From Sporosarcina highlanderae (GTDB lineage: Bacteria > Bacillota > Bacilli > Bacillales_A > Planococcaceae), in assembly GCF_030433715.1 (NCBI RefSeq), contig NZ_JAROCC010000002.1, forward strand, positions 62,001-126,000: a stretch of DNA of 64,000 bases. The letters run 5' to 3'. The first letter of the stretch is position 1. Each line of letters begins with the position of its first letter. A program made the translations under genes and the position numbers. Positions 17,268 through 27,125 of the stretch are shown piece by piece. The notes under the pieces are model-generated. The model worked only from the letters and a program-made list of their open reading frames with translations, was not told the DNA's origin and did no database searches.

Positions 17268-18210
17268 ATGCTTTCCTCCTAAATAACAAATAGAGGAATA
17301 TACCGCTTCCAATGACGCCGACCATTAAACTGATCGAAATTTCGTAAGGATAGATGAGAACCCTGCCTAAAATATCACAGATCAAAAGGAAGATCGCACC
17401 TAACAACGCGGTGTGCGGTAACGTTTTCTTCAAATGATCTCCGTGGAAAATAGACACGATATTTGGAATGATCAACCCTAAAAATGGAATCATCCCGACA
17501 GTCAAGATGACCGTGGTCGTTACAAGAGCCACCAATATTAGGCCGATATTGACAATCCTTTTATAAGCAAGTCCCAAGTTTTTGGAAAAGTCCTCACCCA
17601 TTCCCGCAACCGTAAAGCGGTTGGCGTATAAATAAGTGATAATCAGAACAGGGATGCTTATGTACAAAAGCTCGTACCGACCGACCATAATCATCGAAAA
17701 ATCACCTTGCAACCAAGACGCCATGTTTTGGATGACATTTGATTTGTAAGCGAAAAAGGTCGTAATGGAAGAGAGGATATTTCCGAACATGAGCCCGACG
17801 AGCGGAATGAAGATTGCGTCCTTGAATTTAATGCGGTCCAAGATTTGCATGAACAATAATGTTCCAGCAAGTGCAAATACAAAGGCAACTATCATTTTCT
17901 CAATCGTAGATGCGTTCGTAAAAAGCAACATCGAAACCAATATTCCAAGACGAGTGGCATCCAATGTTCCCGCAGTTGTCGGCGATACGAATTTATTCCG
18001 ACTCAGCTGTTGCATAATGAGACCCGCAATACTCATCCCCGCACCCGCAAGAAGAATCGCTACTAGTCTTGGCAAACGGCTTATGAGGAAAATTTCGGTT
18101 TTCTCCGACTGGAAATCGAGGAGGTCCATTGGTGATATTGAGCTCACTCCAACGAATAACGAAAGGAATGATAGTAATATAAGTGCAATAAACAAATAGC
18201 GTTTCTTCAT
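17260..18210 (-). CDS. yclN: Siderophore ABC transporter permease
   Basis: A 316-residue FecCD-family permease with many hydrophobic helices and the ATPase-contact loop GMIPFLGLIIPNIVSIFHG. First gene of the operon yclN-O-P-Q, which imports ferric petrobactin-like (catecholate) siderophores. The ATG has GGAGTT eight bases upstream. Upstream lies a strong promoter flanked by two Fur boxes, so expression should rise under iron limitation. Confidence 0.93.
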   Translation of the reverse strand: MKKRYLFIALILLSFLSLFVGVSSISPMDLLDFQSEKTEIFLISRLPRLVAILLAGAGMSIAGLIMQQLSRNKFVSPTTAGTLDATRLGILVSMLLFTNASTIEKMIVAFVFALAGTLLFMQILDRIKFKDAIFIPLVGLMFGNILSSITTFFAYKSNVIQNMASWLQGDFSMIMVGRYELLYISIPVLIITYLYANRFTVAGMGEDFSKNLGLAYKRIVNIGLILVALVTTTVILTVGMIPFLGLIIPNIVSIFHGDHLKKTLPHTALLGAIFLLICDILGRVLIYPYEISISLMVGVIGSGIFLYLLFRRKAYA

Positions 18211-18262
18211 GAAGATTGAACTCCGATATCAATTATTTGCTCCAATTGAGAATCATCTTTAG

Positions 18263-18345
18263 TGAAAATGATTATCAATTAGCCTGCAAATCCAATTATA
18301 TCAGGTATGAATATAGTGTCAACTTATAATTGAAAATGATTATCA
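18263..18345 (-). promoter_or_regulatory. yclN promoter flanked by two Fur boxes
   Basis: The minus-strand -35 TTGACA (18317-18322) and -10 TATAAT (18295-18300) are 16 bp apart. Identical TGAAAATGATTATCA boxes lie at 18263-18277 (downstream of -10) and 18331-18345 (upstream of -35). Each matches 13 of the 14 defined bases in the Fur consensus TGATAATNATTATCA. This arrangement predicts tight iron repression. Confidence 0.9.
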
Positions 18346-18478
18346 ATTACAAGAAGACTAGTAGAACTCACTATACCAAGCAAGCCGCTGTAATACGGTT
18401 CATTGCAATTGTGGCGGTATTTTTACAGGTTTTATGTAAGGGGTATCCTTGAGGGTATAGCGCTTCTGATGCGGAATA
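18346..18478. other. Gene-free stretch between Fur-controlled promoter and lipoprotein terminator
   Basis: The gap between yclN and the 18529 gene is 318 bases long. Apart from the Fur/promoter block and the terminator at 18479-18522, this remainder shows no convincing reading frame, RNA gene or repeat. Confidence 0.5.
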
Positions 18479-18522
18479 AAAAAACGATTATGGAGAACAT
18501 AAAGTTGTCCATAATCGTTCAT
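18479..18522 (-). terminator. Terminator of the 18529 lipoprotein gene
   Basis: AACGATTATGGA pairs with TCCATAATCGTT (12 bp); the minus strand continues with TTTTTTT. Confidence 0.85.
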
Positions 18523-18528
18523 GCATAC

Positions 18529-19413
18529 TTATTCTTGGCCCATCAACTCTTCCAAGTCAACAGCGCTATCAATTACTTCTTGCGGAACTACGATTTCATC
18601 AATCTCATTGATTTTCGTAATGACAGATTTCATCTCTTGCACAATATGCATCTCTTCGTCTTCAATCTTCATCGTCATATCCATTTTCATATCAAACGCA
18701 TTTGTATAGAATGTTTCCTTGTCGATGTAAATCGTAATGTCCAAACTTTTTAAATCCATATTATTCAACAGATCAGCTTCTTCTTCAGTCATTTCCATAT
18801 CTGCCGGGAAAGTTGAACCCATCAATTCTTTCATAAGGCCGCTAAACTTATCTCCGGAAGCATTCAACGTCAAAATATACTCGTCATCAGTCTGCTCAAA
18901 TTTAAAATCATCCTTAAATTCCTTGAACATCTTCATATCCAATGTAGGATCTGTTTCCCCACCCATTTGCGCCATCATTTCATCATACATCTCTTTCGGC
19001 ATCTTAATCCATTGAGCAGATTCCGGATCAAGCATATAAAAACCGGATTCAGTCATATAAATTTCCATGTCCATCGCGCCAATTTCCGGACCCATATCCA
19101 TACTCATTACTTGGTACATTGCCAAAGGATCAATAATCATATCCATATCCATTTTGATTTTCGAATCCATATCAAGTCCCTGGCCCGGCATGGACATTTT
19201 TTGATTGATATCCATAACTGCATGCATGCTCTTTTGTTCTTCTGAAACTTCCATTGCTTTGCTATATACTTCTTGTGCCGTCATCTTACTTTTGTTTGTC
19301 ACTTCGACCTTTTTTCCGGTATCGGGATCTGTTTTCGGTTCTGCAGCGGATCCGCAAGCTGAGAGGCCAAGTGCAAGCAAGCCGACGCCTAAACCCTTTA
19401 TCAATTTTTTCAT
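18529..19413 (-). CDS. DUF6612-like lipoprotein
   Basis: A 294-residue predicted lipoprotein with signal peptide and lipobox LSAC (Cys20). The mature part is unusually rich in Met and Asp (for example DMDSKIKMDMDMIID and DMEIYMTESGFYM) and has the repeated beta-strand plan seen in DUF6612/LppX-LolA-like Bacilli lipoproteins. Function unknown; possibly binds a hydrophobic ligand at the cell surface. Monocistronic. Confidence 0.75.
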   Translation of the reverse strand: MKKLIKGLGVGLLALGLSACGSAAEPKTDPDTGKKVEVTNKSKMTAQEVYSKAMEVSEEQKSMHAVMDINQKMSMPGQGLDMDSKIKMDMDMIIDPLAMYQVMSMDMGPEIGAMDMEIYMTESGFYMLDPESAQWIKMPKEMYDEMMAQMGGETDPTLDMKMFKEFKDDFKFEQTDDEYILTLNASGDKFSGLMKELMGSTFPADMEMTEEEADLLNNMDLKSLDITIYIDKETFYTNAFDMKMDMTMKIEDEEMHIVQEMKSVITKINEIDEIVVPQEVIDSAVDLEELMGQE

Positions 19414-19638
19414 ATAATTCGCTTCCCTTCTTTGTTTCTATTTTTACTACACCTAATCATACGGCATGGACGGAAAAGGGTTCCAGTTTTTTTCTTAATT
19501 GAATCTTTACTACTATCTATTGCTTGCGGGACCATTGCTCACCTTTCGATTTATTTCGGTAATTGAAACTTTTTCATGTTCCTTCATTATCAAATCCGTT
19601 ATAATAATCGAGACAAATAGAAAGGACATCAAACACCT

Positions 19639-21357
19639 ATGCTAAAAAAATTCTTTTCTTACTATAAACCACATAAACGGCTATTTATTATCGACTTTTC
19701 AAGTGCCATTTTCGTAGCATTGTTAGAATTAGCTTTTCCAATGGCTGTTCAATGGTTTATCGACACTCTTTTGCCATCCGGGGAATGGGGCAAAATCGTG
19801 ACAATCAGCATCCTCTTGCTGCTTGTATACGTTCTCAGTACATTCCTTCAATACATTGTCAGCTATTTGGGGCATAAATTAGGGATTAATATCGAAACGG
19901 ATATGAGGCAGCAACTATTCAACCATGTCCATCGACAATCATTCCGTTTTTTCGATAACACGAAGACTGGGCATGTTATGAGCCGGATTACGAATGATTT
20001 ATTCGATATCGGTGAACTTGCCCATCACGGACCGGAAGACGCATTTATCGCGGTCATGACAATTATTGGCGCGTTCATTCTTATGTTTTCCATCAATCCC
20101 GAACTTGCAGTAATCGCGATTTGTATGGTGCCACTCCTTGTCGTTCTTGTAACGTTCTGTAATATAAAAATGAATGCCGCATGGCAGAATATGTACGGTA
20201 AGATTGCCGACGTAAATGCAAGGGTAGAAGATTCGGTATCTGGTGCTCGCGTCGTTAAATCGTTCACGAATGAGGAATTCGAAATTTCACGATTCAAGAA
20301 GGACAATGGCAGCTTCCGATTGGCAAAACTTGTTGCATATAATGTCATGGCCTGGACGCATTCCAGCATGTATATGATGACGAGGCTTGTAACGTTGGTC
20401 GTACTTGTGGTCGGAGCTTGGTTTACATATAACGACCGACTTACTCCTGGAGAGCTTGTCGGCTTTATCCTTTTTGTTAATATCCTTATCAAGCCTGTCG
20501 ACAAAATCAGCGCGTTACTGGAACTTTATCCGAAGGGGATGGCAGGTTTCCGGAGATTCCTTGATTTGCTTGAACAAGAACCGGAAATTAAAGACCGACC
20601 CGGAGCGGAATCTGTTGGCCACTTACATGGCGATATACTTTTTGATGACGTCCATTTCAAATATGATGATAATAAAAATGTCTTGAATGGAATCGATTTA
20701 TCAATTAAAGCTGGTGAGACGATTGCATTTGTAGGCCCATCCGGTGCCGGAAAAACGACAATCTGTTCACTTATACCCCGTTTTTACGATGTTGATGCGG
20801 GTGCCATTTCAATTGACGGTATCGATATCCGTAATATGACCCAGCAGTCTCTGCGTTCCCAGATCGGAATTGTACAGCAAGACGTGTTTTTATTCACAGG
20901 TACGATTAAAGAAAATATTGCCTATGGGAATTTGAATGCGACGGATGAAGAGGTAATAACTGCTGCGCAAAAGGCGCATTTGGAAGATTTCATCGCTTCT
21001 CTTCCTGACGGCTATGAGACACAAATCGGAGAGCGTGGCCTAAAGTTATCAGGTGGACAGAAACAACGGCTTGCGATTGCGCGCATGTTCCTAAAAAATC
21101 CGCCAATCCTAATTTTAGATGAAGCAACGTCCGCATTAGATACTGAGACGGAGCGCATCATCCAACAATCACTTAATGAGCTTTCGGAAAATCGTACAAC
21201 ACTCATCATTGCACACCGTTTAGCGACAATACGAGATGCCGATAGAGTCATTGTCGTTACGGAAGACGGCATTGTAGAAGATGGAAAATACGATGATTTG
21301 GTTAGGAAGGGTGGAATTTTTGCCCGTCTGCATAATATTCAATTCCAAGAGGTTTAA
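19639..21357 (+). CDS. ywjA: ABC exporter (fused membrane/ATPase), YwjA-like
   Basis: A 572-residue half-transporter with six membrane helices (about 15-300) and an ATPase domain: Walker A GPSGAGKTT, QQDVFLFTG, signature LSGGQKQR, Walker B ILILDEAT, H-loop IIAHRLAT. It is closest in memory to B. subtilis YwjA, a lipid-A/multidrug-exporter-like protein of unknown cargo. AAAGGA lies 11 bases before the ATG, and a TATAAT lies at 19600-19605 without a clear -35. Single gene. Confidence 0.88.
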   Translation: MLKKFFSYYKPHKRLFIIDFSSAIFVALLELAFPMAVQWFIDTLLPSGEWGKIVTISILLLLVYVLSTFLQYIVSYLGHKLGINIETDMRQQLFNHVHRQSFRFFDNTKTGHVMSRITNDLFDIGELAHHGPEDAFIAVMTIIGAFILMFSINPELAVIAICMVPLLVVLVTFCNIKMNAAWQNMYGKIADVNARVEDSVSGARVVKSFTNEEFEISRFKKDNGSFRLAKLVAYNVMAWTHSSMYMMTRLVTLVVLVVGAWFTYNDRLTPGELVGFILFVNILIKPVDKISALLELYPKGMAGFRRFLDLLEQEPEIKDRPGAESVGHLHGDILFDDVHFKYDDNKNVLNGIDLSIKAGETIAFVGPSGAGKTTICSLIPRFYDVDAGAISIDGIDIRNMTQQSLRSQIGIVQQDVFLFTGTIKENIAYGNLNATDEEVITAAQKAHLEDFIASLPDGYETQIGERGLKLSGGQKQRLAIARMFLKNPPILILDEATSALDTETERIIQQSLNELSENRTTLIIAHRLATIRDADRVIVVTEDGIVEDGKYDDLVRKGGIFARLHNIQFQEV

Positions 21358-21412
21358 CATTTGAAGAAACGGGGATACTATTATCATCCCACCCCCCTTT
21401 CTCTTTATAGAT

Positions 21413-21457
21413 AAAAAACTGCACTGTGGACTTTATAGTCCGAGTGCAGTTTTTTCG
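21413..21457. terminator. Bidirectional terminator ywjA / hflX
   Basis: AAAAAACTGCACT pairs with AGTGCAGTTTTTT, with an inner GGAC/GTCC stem. T runs are present in both directions. Confidence 0.9.
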
Positions 21458-21460
21458 TTA

Positions 21461-21580
21461 TGTCCAGCTTCAGGCGCCAGGGGCTCGAGGTCATAAGTCG
21501 ATGATACTTTGTGGCAAAGAACGCCACGCCGTATCTTCGCCTTATGCTTGTCGCCCCTAAGCAGGCGCCTTCGCTTTCGT
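21461..21580. repeat. Structured intergenic repeat element (about 120 bp, long imperfect hairpin)
   Basis: Begins TGTCCAGCTTCAGGCGCC and ends GCAGGCGCCTTCGCTTTCG. Outer arms GGCGCCAGGGGC and GCCCCTAAGCAGGCGCC face each other, middle arms GGTCATAAG/CTTATG and GATAC/GTATC pair, and the inner loop holds GTGGC/GCCAC. From memory, similar GTCCAGC...GCGCTTTTC sequences are dispersed in many Bacillales genomes. It abuts the end of hflX. Only one copy is seen in the window. Confidence 0.7.
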
Positions 21581-22851
21581 TAATGGCTTATGATAAACTC
21601 TTCAAACTTAACCCGTTCCGAACCGTCCATCTCCACTGTCATCAATGTGCCATCTTCCTCGTATTCCGTCTTTTTCACATTGGCCTTGTCATTCAAATAG
21701 GACACGACATCTCCTCGATCGAATGGAACAAGCAGTTTGCAAGTAATGTATTGCTCAAAAATCTTCTTCTTAATCAAATCAATTAAATCATCCAAACCCG
21801 CCGATTCATAAGCTGATATCCAAATATTATCGTCGGTCAACCTTGGATACGGCACACCCGCCAAGTCCGATTTATTGAATATATTTATAGTCTTTATATT
21901 TTCCACTCCAACATCATGTAGCGTATCATTCGTCACTTCCATCATATAGCGGTATTCAGGATTCGAAACATCGACAACATGCAGAAGAAGATCAGCACCG
22001 CGCGCTTCTTCAAGCGTGGAACGGAAAGCCTTGACCAAATGGTGAGGCAGTTTTGAAACGAATCCAACCGTATCCGTCAAAAGGAACTCTTTATTGTCGG
22101 CAAATTTCAAATGGCGCACAGATGTATCTAATGTCGCGAAAAGCATGTTTTCCTCATACACTTGCTTTTCTGTTTCCTCATCTACTTTGCGCAAAAGCCC
22201 ATTCATTAATGTCGATTTTCCTGCATTCGTATAACCGACAATGGACACGACGGGTATCCCGCTTTTCTTTCGCTGCTTCCTCTGCGTTTCACGGCGATCA
22301 CGCACATGTTCAAGATCCTTTCGCAGTTTCGCAATCTGGTCCTCAATTTTACGGCGGTCAAGTTCAAGCTTCGTTTCACCGGCACCTTTGTTCTGGAATC
22401 CACCGCCAGTACCGCCCCCTTGCCTGCTCAATGAAGCGCGCAACCCGACAAGTCTTGGAAGTGTGTATTGCAATTGTGCCAATTCAACTTGCATCCGTGC
22501 TTCATGAGTCCGGGCTCTTCTTGCGAAGATATCAAGGATGAGCATCGTCCTGTCAATGACCTTCACTTCAAGCTCCTGCTCTAAGTTACGGATTTGCGAC
22601 GGTGAAAGCTCATCATTGAAAATGACAAGGTTCGCCCCCGTCTCTTCATAAAGCCGTTTGACCTCTGCAACCTTCCCTTTGCCGACATAATGGGTTGAAT
22701 GTCTGCGTTCCAAATTCTGAGTCACTCTTCCAACGACCTGTACGTCAATTGCTTCCGCCAAGTTCTGTAATTCTTCCATTTCATATTCAAAATGCTCATC
22801 ATTTTGTTCATGCACACCGACAAGAACTGCGTATTCAACTAAAATCTCCAT
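21580..22851 (-). CDS. hflX: Ribosome-associated GTPase HflX
   Basis: A 423-residue GTPase that binds the 50S subunit and splits stalled or heat-damaged ribosomes. The N-terminal HflX domain contains THYVGKGKVAEV and VIFNDELSPSQIRNLE. The linker has LSRQGGGTGGGFQNKGAGETKLE with a coiled coil after it. The G domain carries GYTNAGKSTLMN (G1), LDTSVR (G2), DTVGF (G3) and NKSD (G4). Length and motif order are standard. It is co-transcribed behind the glyoxalase-like gene (9-base gap). Confidence 0.96.
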   Translation of the reverse strand: MEILVEYAVLVGVHEQNDEHFEYEMEELQNLAEAIDVQVVGRVTQNLERRHSTHYVGKGKVAEVKRLYEETGANLVIFNDELSPSQIRNLEQELEVKVIDRTMLILDIFARRARTHEARMQVELAQLQYTLPRLVGLRASLSRQGGGTGGGFQNKGAGETKLELDRRKIEDQIAKLRKDLEHVRDRRETQRKQRKKSGIPVVSIVGYTNAGKSTLMNGLLRKVDEETEKQVYEENMLFATLDTSVRHLKFADNKEFLLTDTVGFVSKLPHHLVKAFRSTLEEARGADLLLHVVDVSNPEYRYMMEVTNDTLHDVGVENIKTINIFNKSDLAGVPYPRLTDDNIWISAYESAGLDDLIDLIKKKIFEQYITCKLLVPFDRGDVVSYLNDKANVKKTEYEEDGTLMTVEMDGSERVKFEEFIISH

Positions 22852-22860
22852 AAATCCACT

Positions 22861-23562
22861 TCATCCTTCCCTCTTTCCAATGACAACATCACTTAACCTA
22901 TCTTTTCCCCCTTCTTGCTGAATAAATCTCAACCGAACATTTTCCAATGAGATATCATTCGAATCGCCAACCTTTTGTGAAAGAAGTACAGCCCACTCTC
23001 CTGTATCGCGCAAGGGGTCTTCTACTCCAAAGATGCATTCTTGAATTTCCTTAGCATCATTTTCTTCAATCAATGTCCCATCCTTCCGTAATTGGGCAAA
23101 ACGGACATCTTCAGGTTCTTCCCATTCAATGAAAAAAGGATATGGAAGTTCAGCAGTTACTGGTTGATCGACAAACAGCATCTTCCACTTCCTCAGCACG
23201 CCACTTTCAGTCAGTCGTTCCGCATCCAATACACCAGAAGTGGCAAAACCTTTGTTTTTAATATCATCATTAAATTGCTCAATATTCGTGACAGATAAAC
23301 AAATGGTACCCCATCCATCTCCATCCGTAACATCATGCAAAAGCAAGCGAGTCAACGGATGATCGACTTCCCTCGCTAATTCAGGCTTTTCGACGGAAAG
23401 CCATTCCACATATGCATTTTTCACATACATAAGTGCATTATGCGTCCCCCATTTTTCATGCCTGCCCCCAATTACGGCGTGGTTGCCTTTTTCCTTTTGC
23501 TCCTGAACGACTTCGTTAGGGCTTTTCGATGTAAAATAAACAACATGATCAAGCTTCATCAT
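22861..23562 (-). CDS. VOC superfamily glyoxalase-like protein
   Basis: A 233-residue protein beginning MMKLDHVVYFTSK, the opening strand of a glyoxalase-like (Glyoxalase_3) domain, followed by HAVIGGRHEKWGTHNALMYV and YPFFIEWEEPEDVR. These enzymes use metal-dependent paired beta-alpha-beta units on varied small substrates; the substrate here is unknown. Either of the two first ATGs may be used. Probably shares a transcript with hflX. Confidence 0.8.
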   Translation of the reverse strand: MMKLDHVVYFTSKSPNEVVQEQKEKGNHAVIGGRHEKWGTHNALMYVKNAYVEWLSVEKPELAREVDHPLTRLLLHDVTDGDGWGTICLSVTNIEQFNDDIKNKGFATSGVLDAERLTESGVLRKWKMLFVDQPVTAELPYPFFIEWEEPEDVRFAQLRKDGTLIEENDAKEIQECIFGVEDPLRDTGEWAVLLSQKVGDSNDISLENVRLRFIQQEGGKDRLSDVVIGKREG

Positions 23563-23611
23563 TTACGTCCCCCTTTTAAAACCCTATTTCGATTAGCGTA
23601 CCATACAATAA

Positions 23612-23650
23612 GAAAAAACGACCCTCGATTGCTTCATCGAAGGTCGCTTT
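23612..23650 (-). terminator. Terminator of putP
   Basis: GCGACCTTCGAT pairs with ATCGAGGGTCG around GAAGCA; the minus strand continues TTTTTTC. Confidence 0.85.
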
Positions 23651-23658
23651 ATCTAATC

Positions 23659-25143
23659 TTATCTTTCCTTTTCAAGTAATACTTGCGCATCGTAGAATTC
23701 CTTATCAATTTCCGCATTCGGACGATAAGTCATCATACTCACTACATAAGTTACAACTAAACAAACGAGGAATCCAGGGACAATCTCATAAAGGCTCTTC
23801 GATAAAAATTCAATATTCCCCCACACACCTACAGTAATTGCACCTGTCACCATTCCCCATAGTGCGCCAGTCGCAGTAAGCTTACGCCAGTATAGCGATA
23901 AAAGGATAATTGGTCCGAATGCACCGCCGAAGCCGGCCCATGCAAAGGATACAAGTTTCAAGATCGATTCTTTATTTGGCCAAGCAAGCGCCATCGCAAT
24001 TAAGGAAACTACAAGAACCGCCATCCGTCCTAAAAAGACATATTGCTTATCTGAAGCATCCGATTTAATGACCGCTTTATACAAGTCCTCAATCAGGGCA
24101 GAAGAAGTCACGATCAACTGCGATGAAATCGTACTCATGACAGCAGCAAGTACAGCAGCAAGCATGATTCCCGCTATGAACGGATGGAAAATAATTTGTC
24201 CAAGTGCGATGAAAACAGTTTCCGGATCGACAAGCTCAGCACTTGGATTTTGGTGATAATAAGCAACTCCTACCAAAGCTGTCGCTATCGCACCAAACAG
24301 GCTTAACATCATCCAGCCGATACCGATCCGTCTTGCACTTTTCGTCTCCTTCACTGATTTGATAGCCATGAAGCGGACGATAATATGCGGCTGTCCGAAA
24401 TAGCCAAGTCCCCAAGCGATGGAGGATATGACACCTGCTACGGTCGCCCCTTTCACCAGACTAAGCATCTCAGGATTCACTTCCTTGATACTTGCAGCAG
24501 TTTCCGCGAACCCACCCGTAAGCGTCAAGCCTACAATCGGAACTAAAAGCAAAGCTAAAAACATGATAAGGCCTTGAACGAAGTCAGTATAGCTTACTGC
24601 CAAGAAACCTCCAAAAAGCGTGTAAGCGATAACAACTGCAGAAACAATAAGTAACCCAGCGTGATAATTAAGACCAAAAGAACTTAAAAAGAATTTACCG
24701 CCTGCAACCATACCTGAAGAAACATAAAATGTGAAGAATACAAGAATTATTATACCTGAGGCAATACGTAGGAATCTTGATTTGTCCTTTAATCGGTTTT
24801 CCAAGTAACTCGGTATAGTAATGGAATCATTCGATACTTGCGTATAGACGCGAAGCCTTGGTGCAACAAGAAGCCAGTTCAAATACGCACCAACCGTTAA
24901 TCCGATTGCAATCCATGCTTCGGTCATACCTACTGCATAAATGGCACCCGGGAGTCCCATAAGTAACCATCCTGACATATCCGCAGCACCAGCACTTAAT
25001 GCCGTTACTGCCGGTCCAAGAGAGCGCCCGCCCAACATGTAGTCAGTTAAGTTGGAGGTCTTCCTGAATGCATACCACCCGATGAAAAGCATCGCGGCCA
25101 TGTACAAAATAATAGCGATCAATTGATACATACTACCAGTCAT
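23659..25143 (-). CDS. putP: Sodium/proline symporter
   Basis: A 494-residue solute:sodium symporter (SSS family) with about 13 helices. DYMLGGRSLGPAVTALSAGAADMSGWLLMGLPGAIY is spread over helix 2, with the conserved Na+/proline region, and GYFGQPHIIVRFMAI follows. It imports proline with Na+ for nutrition or osmoprotection (PutP/OpuE). ATG 25143 (MTGSMYQL) follows AGGAGGGGAAACT; the ORF extension to 25185 is rejected. Single gene. Confidence 0.93.
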   Translation of the reverse strand: MTGSMYQLIAIILYMAAMLFIGWYAFRKTSNLTDYMLGGRSLGPAVTALSAGAADMSGWLLMGLPGAIYAVGMTEAWIAIGLTVGAYLNWLLVAPRLRVYTQVSNDSITIPSYLENRLKDKSRFLRIASGIIILVFFTFYVSSGMVAGGKFFLSSFGLNYHAGLLIVSAVVIAYTLFGGFLAVSYTDFVQGLIMFLALLLVPIVGLTLTGGFAETAASIKEVNPEMLSLVKGATVAGVISSIAWGLGYFGQPHIIVRFMAIKSVKETKSARRIGIGWMMLSLFGAIATALVGVAYYHQNPSAELVDPETVFIALGQIIFHPFIAGIMLAAVLAAVMSTISSQLIVTSSALIEDLYKAVIKSDASDKQYVFLGRMAVLVVSLIAMALAWPNKESILKLVSFAWAGFGGAFGPIILLSLYWRKLTATGALWGMVTGAITVGVWGNIEFLSKSLYEIVPGFLVCLVVTYVVSMMTYRPNAEIDKEFYDAQVLLEKER

Positions 25144-25313
25144 AGTTTCCCCTCCTTCTAAATAAGTACAGTTCAATAATAACATTTTTCAAATGATTTG
25201 GAAGTACTTAAAATATTCCAGGCAAGATGACATGTTTATCCTACATCCGCCACATTTCCCGGGGAATGAACAAACTTCGACAAATGGAATTCATATAAGC
25301 AAAGAAAATGAGC

Positions 25314-25353
25314 AAAAAAATTGACTGCGTCCCTTTCAATGAAGGTTGCAGTC
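25314..25353 (-). terminator. Terminator of the acyl-CoA synthetase gene
   Basis: GACTGC and GCAGTC arms with partial inner pairing; followed on the minus strand by TTTTTTT. Confidence 0.75.
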
Positions 25354-25360
25354 TACAAGC

Positions 25361-27004
25361 TTATATTTTTTGACTAAGCGTCTCTTCAATCGATAGTTCT
25401 CGAAGCTTGAATTTCTGGATTTTTCCCGAGGCGGTCATTGGGTACGCGTCAGTGAATCTAATATACCTCGGAATTTTATGATAAGAGATATTACCATGGC
25501 AAAACGATCGTACAGCTTCTTCATCGATGATTTTGTCCTTCTTTGGAATTATCCAGGCCATCAATTCTTCCCCATACTTAGGATCCGGCACGCCAACAAT
25601 TTGGACATCAGAAATTGCAGGATGTGTATACAGGAATTCCTCAACTTCTCGGGGATAAATATTTTCACCTCCACGAATAATAACATCCTTAATACGTCCG
25701 GTAATATCGATGTATCCATCCTCGTCCATAATTGCGATATCGCCGGTGTGGAGCCAGCCTTCTTCATCGATTGCCTCGCGCGTCGCCTCTTCGTTATTAT
25801 AATACCCTTTCATGACATGGTAGCCCCTTGTACAAAGTTCACCCGGCACTCCCACAGGTGCCTCCTCTCCCGTCAGCGGATCAATGATCTTCACCTCTAC
25901 ATAAGGATGAGGTTTTCCAACAGTGGAGACACGCTTTTCAATCGGATCATCAGTCGTTGTTTGAGTAATGACAGGTGATGATTCTGTTTGCCCGTAACAA
26001 ATCGTAATCTCCTCTGCACCCATTTCGTGAATCACTTGTTTCATCACTTCAATCGGGCATGTAGAGCCAGCCATAATACCTGTTCGCAATGAGGATGTAT
26101 TGAACTTTTTGAAATCAGGATGATTCAATTCGGCAATGAACATTGTTGGTACGCCATGAAGCGCTGTGCATTTTTCATCTTGAACAGCCTCCAATACACG
26201 TAGAGGATCGAACTGCTCGATGACGACCATTGTCGAACCATGAGTCACTGCTGCCAAGTTGCCAAGTACACATCCAAAGCAATGGAAAAACGGCACGGGT
26301 ATGCAGACGCGATCTTCTTCAGTTAGTTTCATGTAATCCCCTATTAGTTTCCCATTGTTTACAACATTACGATGTGTTAACATGACCCCTTTCGGGAACC
26401 CCGTTGTACCAGACGTATATTGAATATTGATAACATCATCCGGTGTCATTGTCCGTTGACGTTCAGCCAAAACCTCGTCAGTAATCCCTTCCGCGTGATG
26501 AAGGAATTCAGACCATTTATATATCCCCATTTCTTCACGGTCTGTCATTAGAATAATCCGTTTCAATTTAGGTAACTTTTCACAATTTACGATACCGTTC
26601 TCACTATTTTGCAGTTCGGGATAAATTGAACGGATAATGTCGATATAGCTCGTCCCTTTATAGCCTTCGTCGAGTATCAGTGTTGTAGCATCCGATTGTT
26701 TCAGGAGGTATTCAAGTTCATTTGCCTGGTAGTTCGTGTTCACTGTAACAAGAACAGCCCCCATTTTCCCAGTGGCAAATTGACTTAACAACCATTGAGG
26801 TTTATTATCCGACCAGATGGCGACATGCTCCCCTTGCTCTATCCCCATCCCGATGAATGCCTTTGCCAACTCATCTGTCTCACGATCAAACTCTTGATAT
26901 GTTTTCCTAATTCCATGCTCAGGATAAACATATGCCTCATTCTCAGGTATCAATTTCGCCCAATCCCTTACGATCTCGCCAACTGTTTTCTCTAACAAAG
27001 ACAT
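25361..27004 (-). CDS. AMP-binding acyl-CoA synthetase (YngI-like)
   Basis: A 547-residue ANL-superfamily enzyme that activates a carboxylic or fatty acid with ATP and CoA. Visible motifs are the P-loop [13 protein letters not shown] (about 197), [26 protein letters not shown], and [20 protein letters not shown] with the C-terminal catalytic lysine segment [13 protein letters not shown]. It resembles B. subtilis YngI; chain-length preference cannot be read from sequence. Single gene, no fatty-acid neighbours. Confidence 0.9.
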   Translation of the reverse strand: MSLLEKTVGEIVRDWAKLIPENEAYVYPEHGIRKTYQEFDRETDELAKAFIGMGIEQGEHVAIWSDNKPQWLLSQFATGKMGAVLVTVNTNYQANELEYLLKQSDATTLILDEGYKGTSYIDIIRSIYPELQNSENGIVNCEKLPKLKRIILMTDREEMGIYKWSEFLHHAEGITDEVLAERQRTMTPDDVINIQYTSGTTGFPKGVMLTHRNVVNNGKLIGDYMKLTEEDRVCIPVPFFHCFGCVLGNLAAVTHGSTMVVIEQFDPLRVLEAVQDEKCTALHGVPTMFIAELNHPDFKKFNTSSLRTGIMAGSTCPIEVMKQVIHEMGAEEITICYGQTESSPVITQTTTDDPIEKRVSTVGKPHPYVEVKIIDPLTGEEAPVGVPGELCTRGYHVMKGYYNNEEATREAIDEEGWLHTGDIAIMDEDGYIDITGRIKDVIIRGGENIYPREVEEFLYTHPAISDVQIVGVPDPKYGEELMAWIIPKKDKIIDEEAVRSFCHGNISYHKIPRYIRFTDAYPMTASGKIQKFKLRELSIEETLSQKI

Positions 27005-27083
27005 CCACCTAACCCCTTTCTATGATTCTTTGGTTACTTATATGTTATCACAAAATTCAGAAGTAGTCTTAGGCATTCCTAAT

Positions 27084-27122
27084 CAAAATGCCATTCTACC
27101 TAACAGGTAAAATGGCATGAAA
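27084..27122 (-). terminator. Terminator of yerD
   Basis: ATGCCATT pairs with AATGGCAT and TACCT with AGGTA around an AAC loop. The T tract on the minus strand is short (ATTTTGATT). Confidence 0.65.
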
Positions 27123-27125
27123 TGT

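Noticed and set aside
22053..22541. 162-residue plus-strand ORF inside hflX
   Set aside because: Antisense shadow of the GTPase domain with no recognisable motif.
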